A stretch of DNA of 64,000 bases, from the NCBI GenBank assembly GCA_022605955.1, contig JAKCOZ010000262.1, positions 273,261 through 337,260 of the forward strand, written 5' to 3'. A program made the position numbers and the translations under genes. Of this stretch, positions 1 to 11,189 are shown one piece after another. Source of the DNA: Rallus limicola (taxonomy: Eukaryota; Chordata; Aves; Gruiformes; Rallidae). Position 1 is the first letter of the stretch; each line of letters starts with the position of its first letter. Under the pieces are notes generated by a model. That model was not told the DNA's origin. It did not search any database and saw nothing but the letters and a program-made list of their open reading frames with translations.

Positions 1-975
1 AGTCTCTGTTGCTTTCCTGCAACTCCGTGGGCTGGGAGTGGCTGGGGTGGGGGCTGAAGCCGGCATCCAGCCCACTCACGTCTCCAGCCCTCCCACAGCT
101 ACAGCATCCTGCAGAGTGGTGCCCACAGTGCAGCTCTGCTCAAGGGGTGCAGGGGTGTCTGCAGTTGGGGTCTGTGCCCCTGCCTGCAGAATTTGGGGGG
201 TGGAAAGATGGAAGGGTGGTGTATCACAGTCCCTGTCAGCGCAGAGGGAACAGGGAGGAGGGCGGCACCTGCCACCCCAAATGCAGTGCCCAGGAGCAGC
301 ATCCTGCCAGGACAGAATGGGTTTGTGGCTCCCCCATTAGAAGCACACAGGGTTCCGCAGCACTATGCTGGGGGACAGCCCCAACCTCACCAGATGCAGA
401 GAGGGATACCATGGGCCCTGTTCCAATGGGATCCCTGTGCCCCAGATTTCCCCACAATCCTCTCTCTCTCCTCTGGCACAAGGTGCAGCCATGGGACCAG
501 GCCCCCCTGGGGCAGCAGCAGGGCTGCCCATGGCTCTCTGGCCCCAATCTGGGATCACAGGGGGTCAGGGACACATTCTGCCTTCTACAGGCACCAGAGC
601 CACCACCTTTCCCTCCCTCCTCACCCCACTGCTGCCCTCTGTGCCCACAGGCAGCCCTGTCCCCAGGACACAGGTGACTGCAGCTGACCCAGCCCCGGCT
701 GTCAGGGTGTCAGATGCCAGAGGGGACACGGGATGGGGAGGGAAGTGTCTGTCCCTCCAGCAGCAGTTGGACAAGGGGACCACGTACTCCTTGAGCAGTG
801 CTAGAAGGGGCTGCCTGTTCTGGGTGCCCACAGCTGCTGCTCTCCCCCAGGCCAAAGCTCACAGAGCAAGCCAAACGTCCTACTGGAGCCTGCCTGCCTG
901 GCGAGTGCACCCACAGGAGCTGGAGACAAAAGGGGCAGAGCGGCAGATGCTGCAGAGCAGTGAGGTCACAGGCAG
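1..975 (+). repeat. ART 3'-flank repeat (block H), inverted copy
   Basis: The sequence is the reverse complement of the block found downstream of each ART gene (5.87-6.68, 14.48-15.45, 22.44-23.25, 29.97-30.95 and 36.65-37.45 kb). The first bases correspond to the end of the ART 3' UTR. Bases about 740-815, read on the minus strand, resemble the end of the TOPORS-like exon (KEYVVPLSNCCWRD). The many ORFs here are chance ORFs of GC-rich sequence. The orientation implies a plus-strand ART gene immediately left of the window. Confidence 0.75.
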
Positions 976-1235
976 TCACAGCTGCTCCATGGTGACAGCA
1001 CAGGGGTGTCAGGGGCTGATGTCCTTTTCAGAGCGTCCGGGATCTCTTGAGGTGCCTTCCAACCCCTGCAATTCTGTGATTCTGGCATCTCCCAGAGGGC
1101 CAGAAAAGGTGCTGCTAAGTCTCCCCAGTTGACTCTGTGTTTGTCCAGTACAATACCAAGCACCCGTATGGTTTTTCCATTCACAAGTCTGGATATAACC
1201 TCAGCCATGGGGTCACCATGTCTCTACTTTCTCCC
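976..1235 (-). repeat. ERV-derived tail repeat (block X) with CR1-like core
   Basis: This block is seen again at 5535-5730, 14209-14480, 18780-19060, 29697-29970 and 34270-34540. It contains a short CR1-tail-like string (ggttggaaggcacctcaagagatc on the minus strand). Elsewhere it follows ERV integrase sequence, so it is probably the 3' end of that ERV family. With 5535-5730 it forms direct repeats flanking the gag-pol pseudogene. Confidence 0.5.
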
Positions 1236-1640
1236 ACCCCTCCCTTTTTCGCCGACTTTAATCATAAATTCTCTCCCTTCTTCCAACCCATTGCGGCACG
1301 GGGCAGGGAATGGGGAATGGGGCTTTGCAGTCACTTCCTCCCAAGTCGTTTTCCTTCTTAGCCAAGGATGGTGGGGAGACATTCCATGCACACCCCCTTC
1401 CCTTGCGGCACTGTGGGGTCACAGCCACAGCAGACAGTCCTCTATGAACTTCTCCAGCGTGAGTCCTTTCTATAGGGGACTCATCTCCTCCCCTCAGCCC
1501 TCAGCAGGGTTCCCTTCCATGGGGTGCTGACCTTTGGGCCCAGACTCCTCCGGCCTGGACCCTCACAGAGTCACAAGTCCCTGGCAAACCTGCTGCGGCA
1601 TGGGTTGGTCTCTCCACAGGCCACAGATGGGAGGGTTGCA
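1236..1640 (-). mobile_element. ERVL-type LTR fragment
   Basis: It matches, in the same orientation, the segments at 11190-12010, 26670-27490 and 46760-47530, and in reverse the segments at 21110-22140 and 35590-36340. The reverse complement carries the avian ERVL features of repeated 'ccacgctggagcag'-like units and a gggaatgggg stretch. It is truncated here and abuts the RNase H pseudogene. Confidence 0.6.
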
Positions 1641-2550
1641 GCAGGGTTCATAAGAGACACGAGCTGCTTCAAAGGAGTTTCTAGGTGCTATCATAACTGC
1701 CTGATCTGCTACTGCATTACCTTCCCCTAGGCCTTTCTCAGTTTTATGACTCCATACAGGCAAAACTGCATATTCATGAGTTCCTCTTAACGCAGCTGGA
1801 CAAATAGTGTCACTAACTGAGAATTCCTGTTTTCCCTTATGTAAGCATCTTCAAGTCCTGCACATATGCCCACAACTTACAGAGAGTCTGAAACTACATT
1901 TAGGGGCTCCTGATCCCATTGGCAAAAAGGCCAGACCACCGCCTTCAACTCTAATGTCTGCAACGTGTCTTTTGGTTGGCCTGTAATTAGCTCTTTGTGC
2001 CAATGATCGTTGTCCCACCAGACACATGCTGCTGACTTACTACGTTTCCCTGCATCTGTATATACAGTTCTTCCTTGTACCGGTTGCAAGGAAAACAATG
2101 GCTTCTGCACCCACTCTGTTAAGGCTATCCACTGTGCGACTCTCCCTTCTGGTCTTTTGTTATGCATCTGCCCAGGATAACCTTCCATAGCTAAAGCTAA
2201 GGAATCAGAATGTCCCAGTGCCCAATCAGAATCCGCCGTTGTCAGAGGCAGACTCACATCTGCTGGGTCTTGGCCTGAAATGGACACTCTCCGTTCCCGA
2301 CCCTTTTGCACCAGCTGTGCTGCCACCTCCGTCCGGGTTAGGACAGAGGTAGACGGCCGAGCGGAAGGAAAAAGCCGTTCCAAAGTAGAGAATGAAACAG
2401 AGGAAACCTGAGTCAGTTGAGACTGATGAGGCTGATTTGACAGTGGCATAACAGGAGGCTTCTGCATCTGTGACTCCTGGGTGCATTCCCCTGTTTTCTT
2501 TTGCCATCGGCAAATTGGGGCAAATGTCACCTGAGCAAAAATGACCAACG
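1641..2550 (-). pseudogene. pol: ERV pol: RNase H region (betaretrovirus-like)
   Basis: On the minus strand an open stretch (2554-1877) contains an RNase H-like segment with YTDAG, a later LELKAV helix and a VVSDSL motif, the usual order of the catalytic Asp, Glu and Asp. A stop follows VVSDSL and weaker similarity continues to about 1640. The upstream part of the open stretch is a low-similarity connection region. No integrase follows, so the provirus is truncated here and joined to an ERVL LTR fragment. This is a dead endogenous copy. Confidence 0.7.
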
Positions 2551-2555
2551 ACAAC

Positions 2556-2697
2556 AGAGCTCCAGGGACTCCAGCTACATCTCCTCTGGATGCCTATCTA
2601 TGTACTATGAGATAGGGAGCCTGCTTTGGCAGGGGGGTTGGACCCGATGATCTCTTGAGGTCCCTTCCAACCCCTAAGATTCTGTGATTCTGTGATC
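2556..2697 (+). mobile_element. CR1 3' end inserted in ERV pol
   Basis: The plus strand reads 'ttggcaggggggttggacccgatgatctcttgaggtcccttccaacccc' and ends in two ATTCTGTG units, the diagnostic CR1 3' terminus. It separates the RT thumb sequence (above 2698) from RNase H (below 2550), so it inserted after the ERV had integrated. Confidence 0.85.
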
Positions 2698-3590
2698 CCG
2701 AGTTTGTGCAGCAATCGTGTTTAAGGCCTTTTCTGAAGCTTCTGATGAACATACAGGCTCAGATGGAGGACAACCTGGCAGAAGTGCAAGCAGTGGCTCC
2801 ATCTGCTGGTTAGAAATCCCAACCAGAGGACGCACCCATTCTATGTGCCCTACCACTGACTGCAAATCATGAAGGGTAGTAATTTTTGTAGTGAGGCCTA
2901 CTAATGGCATCTGTGATTTTCCATCCCAAATACAAGTAGGGCGCAGCAATTTGACTTTTCTCTGGTGCTACTGCAAGGCCACACTGCTGCAAGTGAGCAA
3001 CGACCATCTGATTTCAAGCATCAGGAAAATCTCCAGCTTGGCAAAGCAGAGTATCATCTGTGTAATGGTAAATTATCATACCAGGATATTGCTCCCGTAG
3101 GGGTTTCAAGGCCTGTGCGACCAATAATTGACACATTGTGGGGGAGGTTTTCCTACCTAGAGGCAGAACCACCCATTCATACCTACCTGCTGGTTCTGCC
3201 TTGTTAATCAGTGGCACTGCAAATGCAAATCCTTTACAATCCTGCTCTGCAATTGCAAGAGTAAAACAGCAGCCCTTTAAATCAATTATTCGAATATGCC
3301 ATCCTGCAGGTAACATTGTAGGAGGCCAGGTTGGAGGGATCCCGTTGTTTCCATTTGCTCACTGATTTTACGCAAATCATGTAATAGACAGCCCTTGCCA
3401 GATTTCTTTTGAATAACAAATATGGGTGTATTCCATGGACAGGCCGAGTATGCTTCGCATCCAGTTGTTCCTTTACTAACTGTTTCGCAATTTGTAAGCG
3501 CTCCTGATTCAAGGGCCACTGTCCCACCCGTACGGGTTCATCAGATAGCCAGGTAAGAGAGGCTGCTGGCGGCGCTACAGCGGCCAATGC
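2698..3590 (-). pseudogene. pol: ERV pol: reverse transcriptase, frameshifted
   Basis: Minus-strand frames give successive pieces of a betaretrovirus-like RT. The N-terminal [20 protein letters not shown] segment is at about 3540-3470. It is followed, after a frameshift near 3440, by [13 protein letters not shown] and [12 protein letters not shown]. The palm segment IIDLKG and the YTDD active-site box lie at 3316-3014, and the connection segment (VGHIEWVRPLVGISNQQMEPL) at 2949-2700. At least two frame changes and a Gly where the family usually has a second Asp after IIDLK show the gene is inactive. Confidence 0.8.
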
Positions 3591-4090
3591 CGAAAACCCT
3601 GGCTTGTCAGTCGCACTCCCGTCTGGCCAAGCGCGGCCCTACCGAGTCACATCTGTAAGTTGCTTGGCAAGCGAGTTACATGTAGCAGCACGGCAACTGG
3701 ATTTTCCTTGGTAGCTTGTACAACAACTGGAAATCGTGATCGTAGGGTGATAGTTAAACCTCCAACTCCTGCAATGTTACTGACTGCCTCTGTGGGCCAC
3801 TGTGAAGGCCAACGGAGTGAGGACACAATAGAAATATCAGCACCCGAATCTAGCAATGCTGTCACCGTGATACCACTTGAACCCTGCCGCAACGTTACCG
3901 TCACCAAAGGCCGTTCTCCCAGCTGGGTGGTCAAGCATGCCAGCTTCCCAGTCGAGTCAAAGCCCCCAGTTTGCTCCAGCCACATGGCTATTTGAGTTTC
4001 CACAGGCACAGCTATGAGTTGTGCTATAAGAGTTCCTGTTGGAATGAATATAGGTGGAGTCATTGTGAACAGCAAGGCAAAAATATCTCA
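3591..4090 (-). pseudogene. pro: ERV protease with dUTPase-like N-terminal end
   Basis: The minus-strand frame 4075-3647 contains the aspartic protease motif ALLDSGADISIV and a glycine-rich flap-like GVGG about 35 residues later. It is preceded by IPTGTLIAQLI, which resembles the C-terminal end of a betaretroviral dUTPase. The order gag, dUTPase/pro, RT is the betaretrovirus layout. The frame is separated from gag and from RT by stops. Confidence 0.7.
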
Positions 4091-5547
4091 CGCATAATCA
4101 GCATCAATTACCCCTGCAATTAACATTATCCCAGACAACCCCAATGAGGCTCCTCCCAACAAAATTGCATGTACACACAGAGAGGATGATAAAGGCCCTT
4201 TTGCTTGTAATTTGATTTTTTTCACATTGGTATCTGGCAAATGGATGTCTACTGCTGTTGCCACATCCACTCCGAGGCTTCCCCTGGTTGCTGGTTGATG
4301 CTCGTCGAGATATCCTGGAGGACTGGATCGTTGCTCGGCAGTTGTGTCTTGGCGCGCCGTTGCTTTGCGCTGTGCTGTCCGTTTCCCGAGCGGCGACAGA
4401 GTTTCGTGGCATGGGGAATAGGACAATGGCAATTATCACTTTCGCTGTACAGTCCTGACAAACATGTCCCGATGCTCCACAGCGGAAACAACGAATGTGC
4501 TTTTGTCTCAGGGGTGTAATTGTTTCTCTGCCGTTTAGAGGAAAAGCAGCCTGCAGCGCCGCAGCAATCTGGGCTGCCTGACGACCTTGCAACGCCTCTC
4601 TCTGCAACATTGCTTCCACTGACGATCCCTGGGGGAGCGTAGCCAGAATAGAACGAGTGGAAGGGTTGGAATTATCGTGAACCATGGCACCTCACAACTG
4701 CTGTTTAGTTTCCTCAGGGAACTCACTTATCTCAAATAGCAACCCACATTCAGTCTATGCAATGTCCGAAGGACTCCGTAGCTCCCTGCTTAACACTGGC
4801 AAAAAACGGTTCTCTTTTTCCCGGAGGAATAGCAAAAATCACTTCCAAAGCAAGGCGAGCTGCGAGCCAATGAAAAGGTGCTGGAAAAGTTACTTGGACA
4901 TCAGGAGATGGTCTGAGCCCTACCAACATTTCAGCTGTTACCCCGTAAAAAGGATCCGTCGGCTCTTAGGAGTAGCCGTTTCCCGCATAGCACGCTCATG
5001 CCACTCCGACTGAAACAACAAGTTCTCCGAGGGGGTGAGCAACAGACAACCCAAATTACAAATATCAGAAGGTGTATTCACATCTGCAGTAAAAAATCCT
5101 CTCGGTGATCTGTTTCGCAGCCTCAGAACGCAAACCATCCTCGCTGACAGCTTTATGAGCTTGCTGCAACAACTTCCAGTCATGCGGTTCCCGTTCGCCC
5201 CCGTCTGCGCTGCACATTACGGGGCAGGCGACCCGCGATGCCGCTTCCCATTGCCCTTCCAAGATCGCGTCACGAATCACCCCAGACCACCGTGAGGGAA
5301 CCGAAACCTGTGCGGGTTCTGAGACCGACACCTTGCATGGTCCCTGTGTCTGCGGCACCGAATTAACCGCCTGGTTACGCTGCATCAATTCAAGCTTTTC
5401 GAGACGCTTAGTAAGTTTCTGCATTTCCTCCTCTGCTTCTTTCGACTCAGAGGAGACACCTGGTGCTTCACTGTGACACTCTGGGGCTGAGGGGTTTACA
5501 CAATGGCCTCGATCACTTAACCAGTCACCCACACACAGCTGCTCCAT
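4091..5547 (-). pseudogene. gag: ERV gag (matrix/capsid/nucleocapsid remnants)
   Basis: The open frame 5547-5065 has a Glu/Lys-rich coiled-coil-like segment (EEEMQKLTKRLEKLELMQ) and then a capsid-like region. The frame 5183-4938 continues the capsid (TPSDICNLG, ENLLFQSEWHERAM). The frame 4685-4104 holds a CCHC zinc knuckle CFRCGASGHVCQDC at about 4480, typical of nucleocapsid. Frame changes near 5100 and 4900 break the gene. The 5' end abuts the X repeat at 5535. Confidence 0.75.
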
Positions 5548-5735
5548 GGTGACAGCACAGGGGTGTCAGGGGCTGGCACCCTTTTCAGAGCGTCCGGGAT
5601 CTCTTGAGGTGCCTTCCAACCCCTGCAATCCTGTGATTCTGGGATCTCCCAGAGGGCCAGAAAAGGTGCTGTTAAGTCTCCCCTGTTGACTCTGTGTTTG
5701 TCCAGTACAATACCAAGCACCCATATTGGTTACTT
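5535..5735 (-). repeat. Block X, second copy flanking the gag-pol remnant
   Basis: This is a near-identical direct repeat of 980-1180, including the CR1-like core and the segment around 'tccagtacaataccaagcaccc'. The two copies bracket the 4.3-kb ERV remnant. Confidence 0.6.
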
Positions 5736-6680
5736 CTTCTCACTGAGATGTGAATTTGTTTTTCTTTCGATTTCAGGGGAAGAAAGAAACCACAGCGAGG
5801 AGCCCTGACCTCTTGTCAGCTGTACTTTGTTCTGACCCCATCTATGGGGGTAGAGGGTACTGACCATGAAACCCCACAGTGCCTGGATTGTGGCACCTGC
5901 TCCTGGCTGTGCCAGACACTTCCCTCCCCGTCCCGTGTCCCCACTGGTATCTGACACCCTGACAGCCGGGGCTGGGTCAGCTGCAGTCACCTGTGTCCTG
6001 GAGACAGGGCTGCTTGTGGGCACAGAGGGCAGCTGTGGGGTGAGGAGGGAGGGAAAGGAGGTGGGTCTGGTGCCTGCAGAAGGCAGAATGTGTCCCTGAC
6101 CCCCTGTGATCCCAGATTGGGGCCAGAGAGCCAAGGGCAGCCCTGCTGCTGCCCCAGGGATGCCTGGTCCCATGGCTGCACCTTGTGCCAGAGGAGAGAG
6201 AGAGGACTGTGGGGAAATCTGGGGCACAGGGATCCCCATGGAACAGGGCCCATTGTGTCCCCCTCTACATCTGGTGGGGTTGGACTGTCCCCCAGCATGG
6301 TGCTGTGGAACCCTGTGTGCTTCTAATGGGGGAGCCACCAACCCATCCTGTCCTGGCAGGATGCTGCTCCTGGGCACTGCGTTTGGGGTGGCAGGTGCCG
6401 ACCTCCTCCCTGTTCCCTCTGCGCTGACAGGGACTGTGATACACCACCCCCCCACCTTCCCACCCCCAAATTCTGCAGGCAACCATGTGCAGGCAGGGAC
6501 ACAGACCCCAATTGCAGACACCCCTGCACCCTTGAGCAGAGCTGCACTGTGGGCACCGCTCTGCAGGATGCTGTAGCTGTGGGAGGGCTGGAGACGTGAG
6601 TGGGCTGGATGCCGGCTTCAGCCCCCACCCCAGCCACTCCCAGCCCATGGAGCTGCAGGAAAGCAACAGAGACTCCTTGG
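5736..6680 (-). repeat. ERV tail plus ART A1 3' flank (block H)
   Basis: Bases 5740-5860 match an ERV terminal segment that also occurs at 13.94-14.10, 22.30-22.43, 29.42-29.58 and 36.51-36.64 kb (common core 'catctatggggg'). Bases 5866-6680 are the ART 3' flank, inverted with respect to 1-960. No gene is seen. Confidence 0.6.
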
Positions 6681-6693
6681 TCTGGAGCAAGTC

Positions 6694-6699
6694 TTTATT
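6694..6699 (-). terminator. ART A1 polyadenylation signal AATAAA
   Basis: The minus strand reads GAGGAATAAAGACTTGC, about 215 bases past the stop codon. The same hexamer and context follow every ART copy in the array. Confidence 0.75.
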
Positions 6700-6914
6700 C
6701 CTCTGGGAGACAAGGGAAGGTCTCACCTGGGCTCCACTGATGTCCAGGTTCTGCAGGGGCGTCCCAGGGCTGGTGGCACCATGGCAGGGATAAGCAGCAT
6801 GGCTGTCCCCATGCCCCCAGCCCTCCCGCTGCCCGGTCCCATCCTGGCACCTCCATGAAGCTCGTGGATCCTTGTCCCATTGCCATGGTGCTGCAGCAGT
6901 GGTGGCATCTTGTC

Positions 6915-8637
6915 TCAGATTCCCAGAGCTGTTGCCAGGGCTGTGGCTGCCAGGATGAACCCCCAGAGGGGTTTGTGTCTGACACTCTGGCCTGAGGATG
7001 CCGAAGAGGTGCAGTCAGTGTCAGCTGGGGGGCAGGGGGCCTGGATGGGCTGTGCCCTCCCCAGCTGCAGGGGGGTCTCTCAGCTCACCTGCACTGAAGG
7101 TGCGCGGCTGGTTCTTGCATCGCTTCTCTGCCAAAGAAACCAACCGTGAGCACAACTGCTGCTGCAATGGCCTGTGCCACCCCAGCCCTGCACCACACTG
7201 TGCCGCGCCACGCTGCGCCCCACCACGCTGTGCCACGCTGCACCCTGTTTGCCGCTAAGGGCCCCATTGCAAAGCCCAGGGGAGAGCGGCTGGAAGACGT
7301 GCCAGGATGCACGCCCAAGGGCCAGCTGCCTCTGTCACCCTCCCCCCTGTTGAGATCATAGAATCATAGAATCCCAGACTGGTTTGGGTTGCAATGGACC
7401 CCAAGGGTCCCAGAGCTCCAACCCCCTGCCACAGGCAGGGACACCAACCTCCAGGCCTGGAGCTACACAAGGTTGAGCCCAGCCAACCTGGCCTTGGACA
7501 CCACCAGGGACGGGGCACCCACCCCCTCTCTGGGCAGCCCCTTCCAGCCCCTCCTCACACTCTCTGCAAAGAACTTTCCCCCAATCTCTCCTCTCGCCCT
7601 TCCCTCCTCCAGCTTCACCCCAGCCCCCTTGTCCTGCCAGGCTCTGCCCTCTAACAAGCCAATTCCCCTCCTGTTTCTTTACTCCCTTCAAGGACTGGAA
7701 GGTTGCAATGAGGTCCCCTCACAGTCTTCACCAGGCAGAACCATCCCAGCTCCCTCCCAGCTTCTCTCCATAAGGGAGCTGCTCCAACCCCTTTGCTGGC
7801 AGACCTGTTGGGATGGGGCCACCCCGTCCCCCATCAGCCCCGCAGCAGGGAGGGACCATCCCCCAGGACATCACCTTTCACATACTCGCAGTTGTACTTG
7901 CTGTACACGCCCTGGGACTGGAGGTCTATGCGGGCACTGTTCCCTTCGTGGGTGAAACTGGTGATCTTGAAGGTCTCAAAGGCTGGGATGAGGACCTCAT
8001 TCTTTACAGAGAAGGAGAAGTCCCTGATGGGGACACCATAGCAGGTGTTCACCGAGATGACGGTGCCATCGCGCAGCTCCTCAGCAATTGTCTTGTCTGG
8101 GGACATGGAGGTCAACGGCCCAAGACGGACAGTTTGGCCCTGCTGGGCAGTGACGATGCCTTTGACCCACTGGTAGACATGGTAGCACTGGCGAGGCTGG
8201 GCATCCCGCAGGGCACGTAGGGCATCCATCAGCAGGAAATGCAGCACCTTGAAGGGGAAGTGTTCCAGGTATTGCTCCCGGGAACGCCCGACCTGACCCA
8301 GAGCCACGACGAACTCCCCATGCAGGGGGTGCGTTTCTAAGGTGTATGTCATCAGGGCGATCGCCTGCTCTGGCTTCAGCACTGACGACTGGGACCCGCG
8401 GCGCTGCCATTCAGCTGTTGCTGCTTTCCAGGCTTGGGCATAGTTGCTGTCGGGGACAAACTCGGTGCGGTTGAGCTCCTCCAGTTCCTCCTCCATCATG
8501 TGGCTGCAGCCCTGGTACTGGTCGTCAAAGGAGCTGAGGGCCATGTCCATCTTCACCGTGTGGACTTGCTGGAACATGGGGCTGACAGAGACCAGCATTA
8601 TGGGCAGCCACACCAAGCCCAGCGCCAGATGCTCCAT
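6915..8637 (-). CDS. ART A1: GPI-type ecto-ADP-ribosyltransferase-like, active site altered
   Basis: Three coding exons are predicted: 8637-7875, 7127-7089 and 7024-6915. Phases agree at both junctions (1 and 1) and the product is 303 aa. The chosen start MEHLALGLVWLP opens a signal peptide; an in-frame ATG five codons upstream (8652) is less favoured. The main exon has the ART fold with conserved cysteines, a sequon LNRTEF, FKVLHFLL, TCYGVPIRD, VLIPAFETF and YSKYNCEY. The last exon ends in a GPI-type tail (small polar residues, then LWGFILAATALATALGI). The family acts outside the cell, moving ADP-ribose from NAD to arginine. Here the catalytic Arg position reads VYQWV instead of VYRG, and the E-x-E motif is K-N-E. 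S-M-S is kept. Transferase activity is therefore doubtful. Intron 1 contains a CR1. Confidence 0.85.
7190..7256. repeat. Short degenerate tandem repeat in ART intron 1
   Basis: Units of about 12-18 bp of the form 'ccacgctgtgcc/ccacgctgcgcc' occur here and in the matching intron of all other ART copies (15.97-16.02, 23.52-23.58, 31.45-31.52 and 37.99-38.04 kb). Confidence 0.5.
7354..7802 (-). mobile_element. CR1 3' fragment in ART A1 intron 1
   Basis: The minus strand ends 'ccaaaccagtctgggattctatgattctatgatc', a CR1 terminus. The body runs back to about 7802 (ctccagcccc-like region, 'cctcattgcaacc'). The same insertion sits in A5 (38.14-38.59 kb) and is missing from B2, C3 and B4, so it marks the A lineage. 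Confidence 0.85.
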
Positions 8638-9009
8638 GGCAGGCAGAGACACCCTGGGAGAAGCCCCCGGCTGCTGCGGTGCTGTGGGCAGGGAAGCAAC
8701 TGGTTCCTCTGCAGGCAGATGGGGAAGTGGAGAAACAAGAGTGGGGTCAACTCAGGGGAGCAGGGCCTGTGAGGGGGCTGTGCAGTGGGGCAGGATGGGG
8801 GGAAGCAGCCCCAGTTGCATCCCCAGCCAGGGCACCAGTCAAGACCCTGACCCCAGGACCAGCCAAGTCCCCAACACCACTACTTGCCTCAGACCATGCC
8901 CAGAGGCGGGTGTCCCCAGTGCCTGGCCCCAGGGCCCTGGCAGCCCGAGGGTCTGTGGTGTCTCCTGCCAGAAGCAAAGCCCTGGGGGGACGCCAGCGAG
9001 AAGCCATAC

Positions 9010-9945
9010 CTGTGTCCTGTGGTGGTGTGGACGTGCTGCTCCCCAGATCCTGTGGCACCCAGCCCCTCGGTGCCTGCCTGTTCCTGGTAGGAAAGAGGAG
9101 AACCAGACACCCTTTTTGGAGCAGTCCCAGGCAGCATTGCTCAGGCTCAGATCTAGTCCCCACCCCCTGGTTATTTTTACCATCCCAAGTCCCCAGCACT
9201 CAGCTTGCCCACTGACCCCTCCTGCCCTGCAGCCTGGCTGCAGGAGCCAGTCAGGAAACCTCCATGGCATAAACTGCCTTTCTTCTGACCTGGGTGCAGG
9301 TGCTGTCCCACTCAGGGCTCTGCATTTGCCTGCAGGACCTGATGCTGACCTGAAGCCCAGGGTTTGCACCAACCCCCTGTCATGCCACTGAGGACGGGGC
9401 AGGTTGTGGCACAGGTGGCACAGAGCCCTTGATGGAAGGTCAGACCCTGCCTGCATTCCCCCGCGCAGTGCAGGGGCTCAGAGGGCAGGAGACAGGGCAG
9501 GATCCAGGCAGCAGGGATGGGGACAGCCTGGTCCCTGCCTGATCTGGCAGGAGCAGCTCTGGGCTGGGGGAACGTCCCTGTTGCGCTGCTGGTGGACACA
9601 GGTGTGTCCCGACCCGGAAAGGTCCGGTCTGGGGGAGATTCCTTGTTCTTCCCAGAGTGAGATTAAGACACAAACCAGGTCAGAGGCCATAAGGACAAGA
9701 AGGAGTTTAACAGCTACATCAACATTCACCGAGATGCAGGAAAGAGAGAGAAAGATGGGGAGAAAGGACAGCAAAGGGGCAATAGCTACCACCGTGGAGC
9801 TGCGGGGTCCCGTCAGTCCCACTCGACTTCAGGCCAGGTGGGGAATCTGTGTGGTGCTGGTTGTCAGGGCTCTTTTATTGAGGTGTATTTCCCCTTCTGA
9901 GAAACAATCAGCATATTCTAAGAACTGTTGAGCTTAACCCCACCC
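9010..9945 (-). promoter_or_regulatory. Putative ART A1 5' region, LTR-like promoter block
   Basis: Bases 9770-9945 contain a block repeated upstream of all five ART genes. On the minus strand it has CAATAAAAGAG at about 9880-9870, readable as a TATA-like box or an LTR poly(A) signal. A splice donor ACACAG|GTATGG lies at 9010/9009. Relative to B copies, about 750 bp (9019-9769) beginning TG and ending CA on the minus strand separates the two. The 5' UTR would splice to an acceptor near 8708 (ctgcctgcag). This is inference from shared layout only. Confidence 0.4.
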
Positions 9946-10687
9946 ATCCCTTGTCTTGTGGTGCTGCGCATGCCCAATGCCATCACTAGGGCGTCTCCCG
10001 ACATCCTCAGTGGTCTTCAGGGGTCTTCAGACCCCTCTCTGGTTTCTCACCCTGGGTCTGGGCACATGCATGGGACTTGGGTTAAAGTTCTCAGATTTTG
10101 CTACACAGAGAGGTTCACAGGAGGGCAGGAAATGATTCCTCTTGTGGTTTGCCTGATACTCCATTGCTACGGCAGTGGAGGATGATGTGATGTTCTAAGC
10201 TATGCTGAGACAGACACCCACTTGTACTAACAGCCACCAACAGGGTCTCGGCCTATTCCCTTAAACATCCGTTGAGGGACACAGTCCTTCACAAAGCCTG
10301 AGTTAACCATAAATGGAATGGTTTGCAGTCAACAATCTACGCAGCAAGAACCTTGCTTTTTGGAACAAACAATTCATGTTTGCAAATGGACAATTTGGCC
10401 AGTTTCAGAATTAGATGTTTCCTGGAGTCAGTGCCAGGCATGAATGTCTTGTATCAAATGATGGAAACAGTGTGGAAGGATTCAGTCTACAAACCCATTT
10501 GCAGGATGCATAAGAAATCTTTGCCATCTCCTTGGGAAAAAGAGTACCTGTACTTTTGATGCTGCAACAGGAGAACAGCTTGCCTTATTCTGGCATTATG
10601 AGCCCCTGAATGCAAGTAATCTCAGAATCTCTTTAAATAAACAAAATTTTTGCTCAAATGAAACAGTTCAAAGGCTATATACAAAGC
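9946..10687. other. A-type upstream region with conserved 78-codon ORF
   Basis: Sequence shared with 25.43-26.17 and 40.72-41.47 kb. It contains an ORF (10323-10559 plus) preserved almost unchanged in all three copies. I do not recognise the product; the high DNA identity of the copies is enough to explain the conservation, so coding is not supported. Confidence 0.35.
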
Positions 10688-11180
10688 CTAATAAGACTGT
10701 TTGAATGCTAGCCAGGTCTCACAGGCTCCCATTCCTTCAAACAGCCTAGCCCACGGGATAGCCCCTATTAGATTGCAGAGGAGATCAAAGTTAGCTCCTC
10801 CAAAATTCAGGGTAGCTATCCTGCTTTTTGGCTTGGTTCTTCCACTCAGGATTTTGAACTCAACCATTTCATGGTCGCTTTCTCCTAACCTGCCCCCGAC
10901 CTTCACTTCCCTAACGAGCCCATCCTCGTTGGTTAAAACAAGGTCCAGTCCCCACCTTCCCCTTGTAGGTTCCTGCACCATCTGTAGCAGGAAATTGTCT
11001 TCTACACATTGCAGAAATTGTCTGGACTGCATATGACTGGCCCTGTAGCTTGCCCAGCAAATATCTGGGTAATTGAAGTCCCCCCATAAGGACCAGCACC
11101 TGGGATCTGGAGGCTACTTCTACCTGCTTATAGAATGCACGATGAGCCTGCGCCTCTTGATCAGGGGCCTATAGTACACA
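10688..11180 (-). mobile_element. CR1 ORF2 fragment (endonuclease end)
   Basis: The minus strand encodes SRQFLQCVEDNFLLQM and LDLVLTNEDGLV, then ESDHEMVEF, the C-terminal part of the CR1 endonuclease domain; LPRYLLGKLQGQSYAVQ lies just upstream in frame. It is truncated at both ends and duplicated at 26167-26660. Confidence 0.8.
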
Positions 11181-11189
11181 GCCACAACA

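Noticed and set aside
365..1132. 255-codon ORF and similar ORFs in every H block
   Set aside because: ORFs occur in several frames on both strands, are not preserved between H copies, and carry no motif.
1877..5547. Intact provirus
   Set aside because: There are frameshifts in gag and RT, a CR1 inside pol, no integrase or env, and no pair of true LTRs at the ends.
7190..7256. CRISPR-like or structured repeat
   Set aside because: The units are degenerate, tandem and without spacers; a small intronic minisatellite in a bird genome.
9019..9769. Insert beginning TG and ending CA between ART promoter block and donor, as a simple LTR insertion
   Set aside because: No target-site duplication is visible compared with the B copies; a deletion in B is equally possible.
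10323..10559. 78-codon ORF conserved in three copies
   Set aside because: The surrounding noncoding DNA is equally conserved, so there is no evidence of coding constraint.
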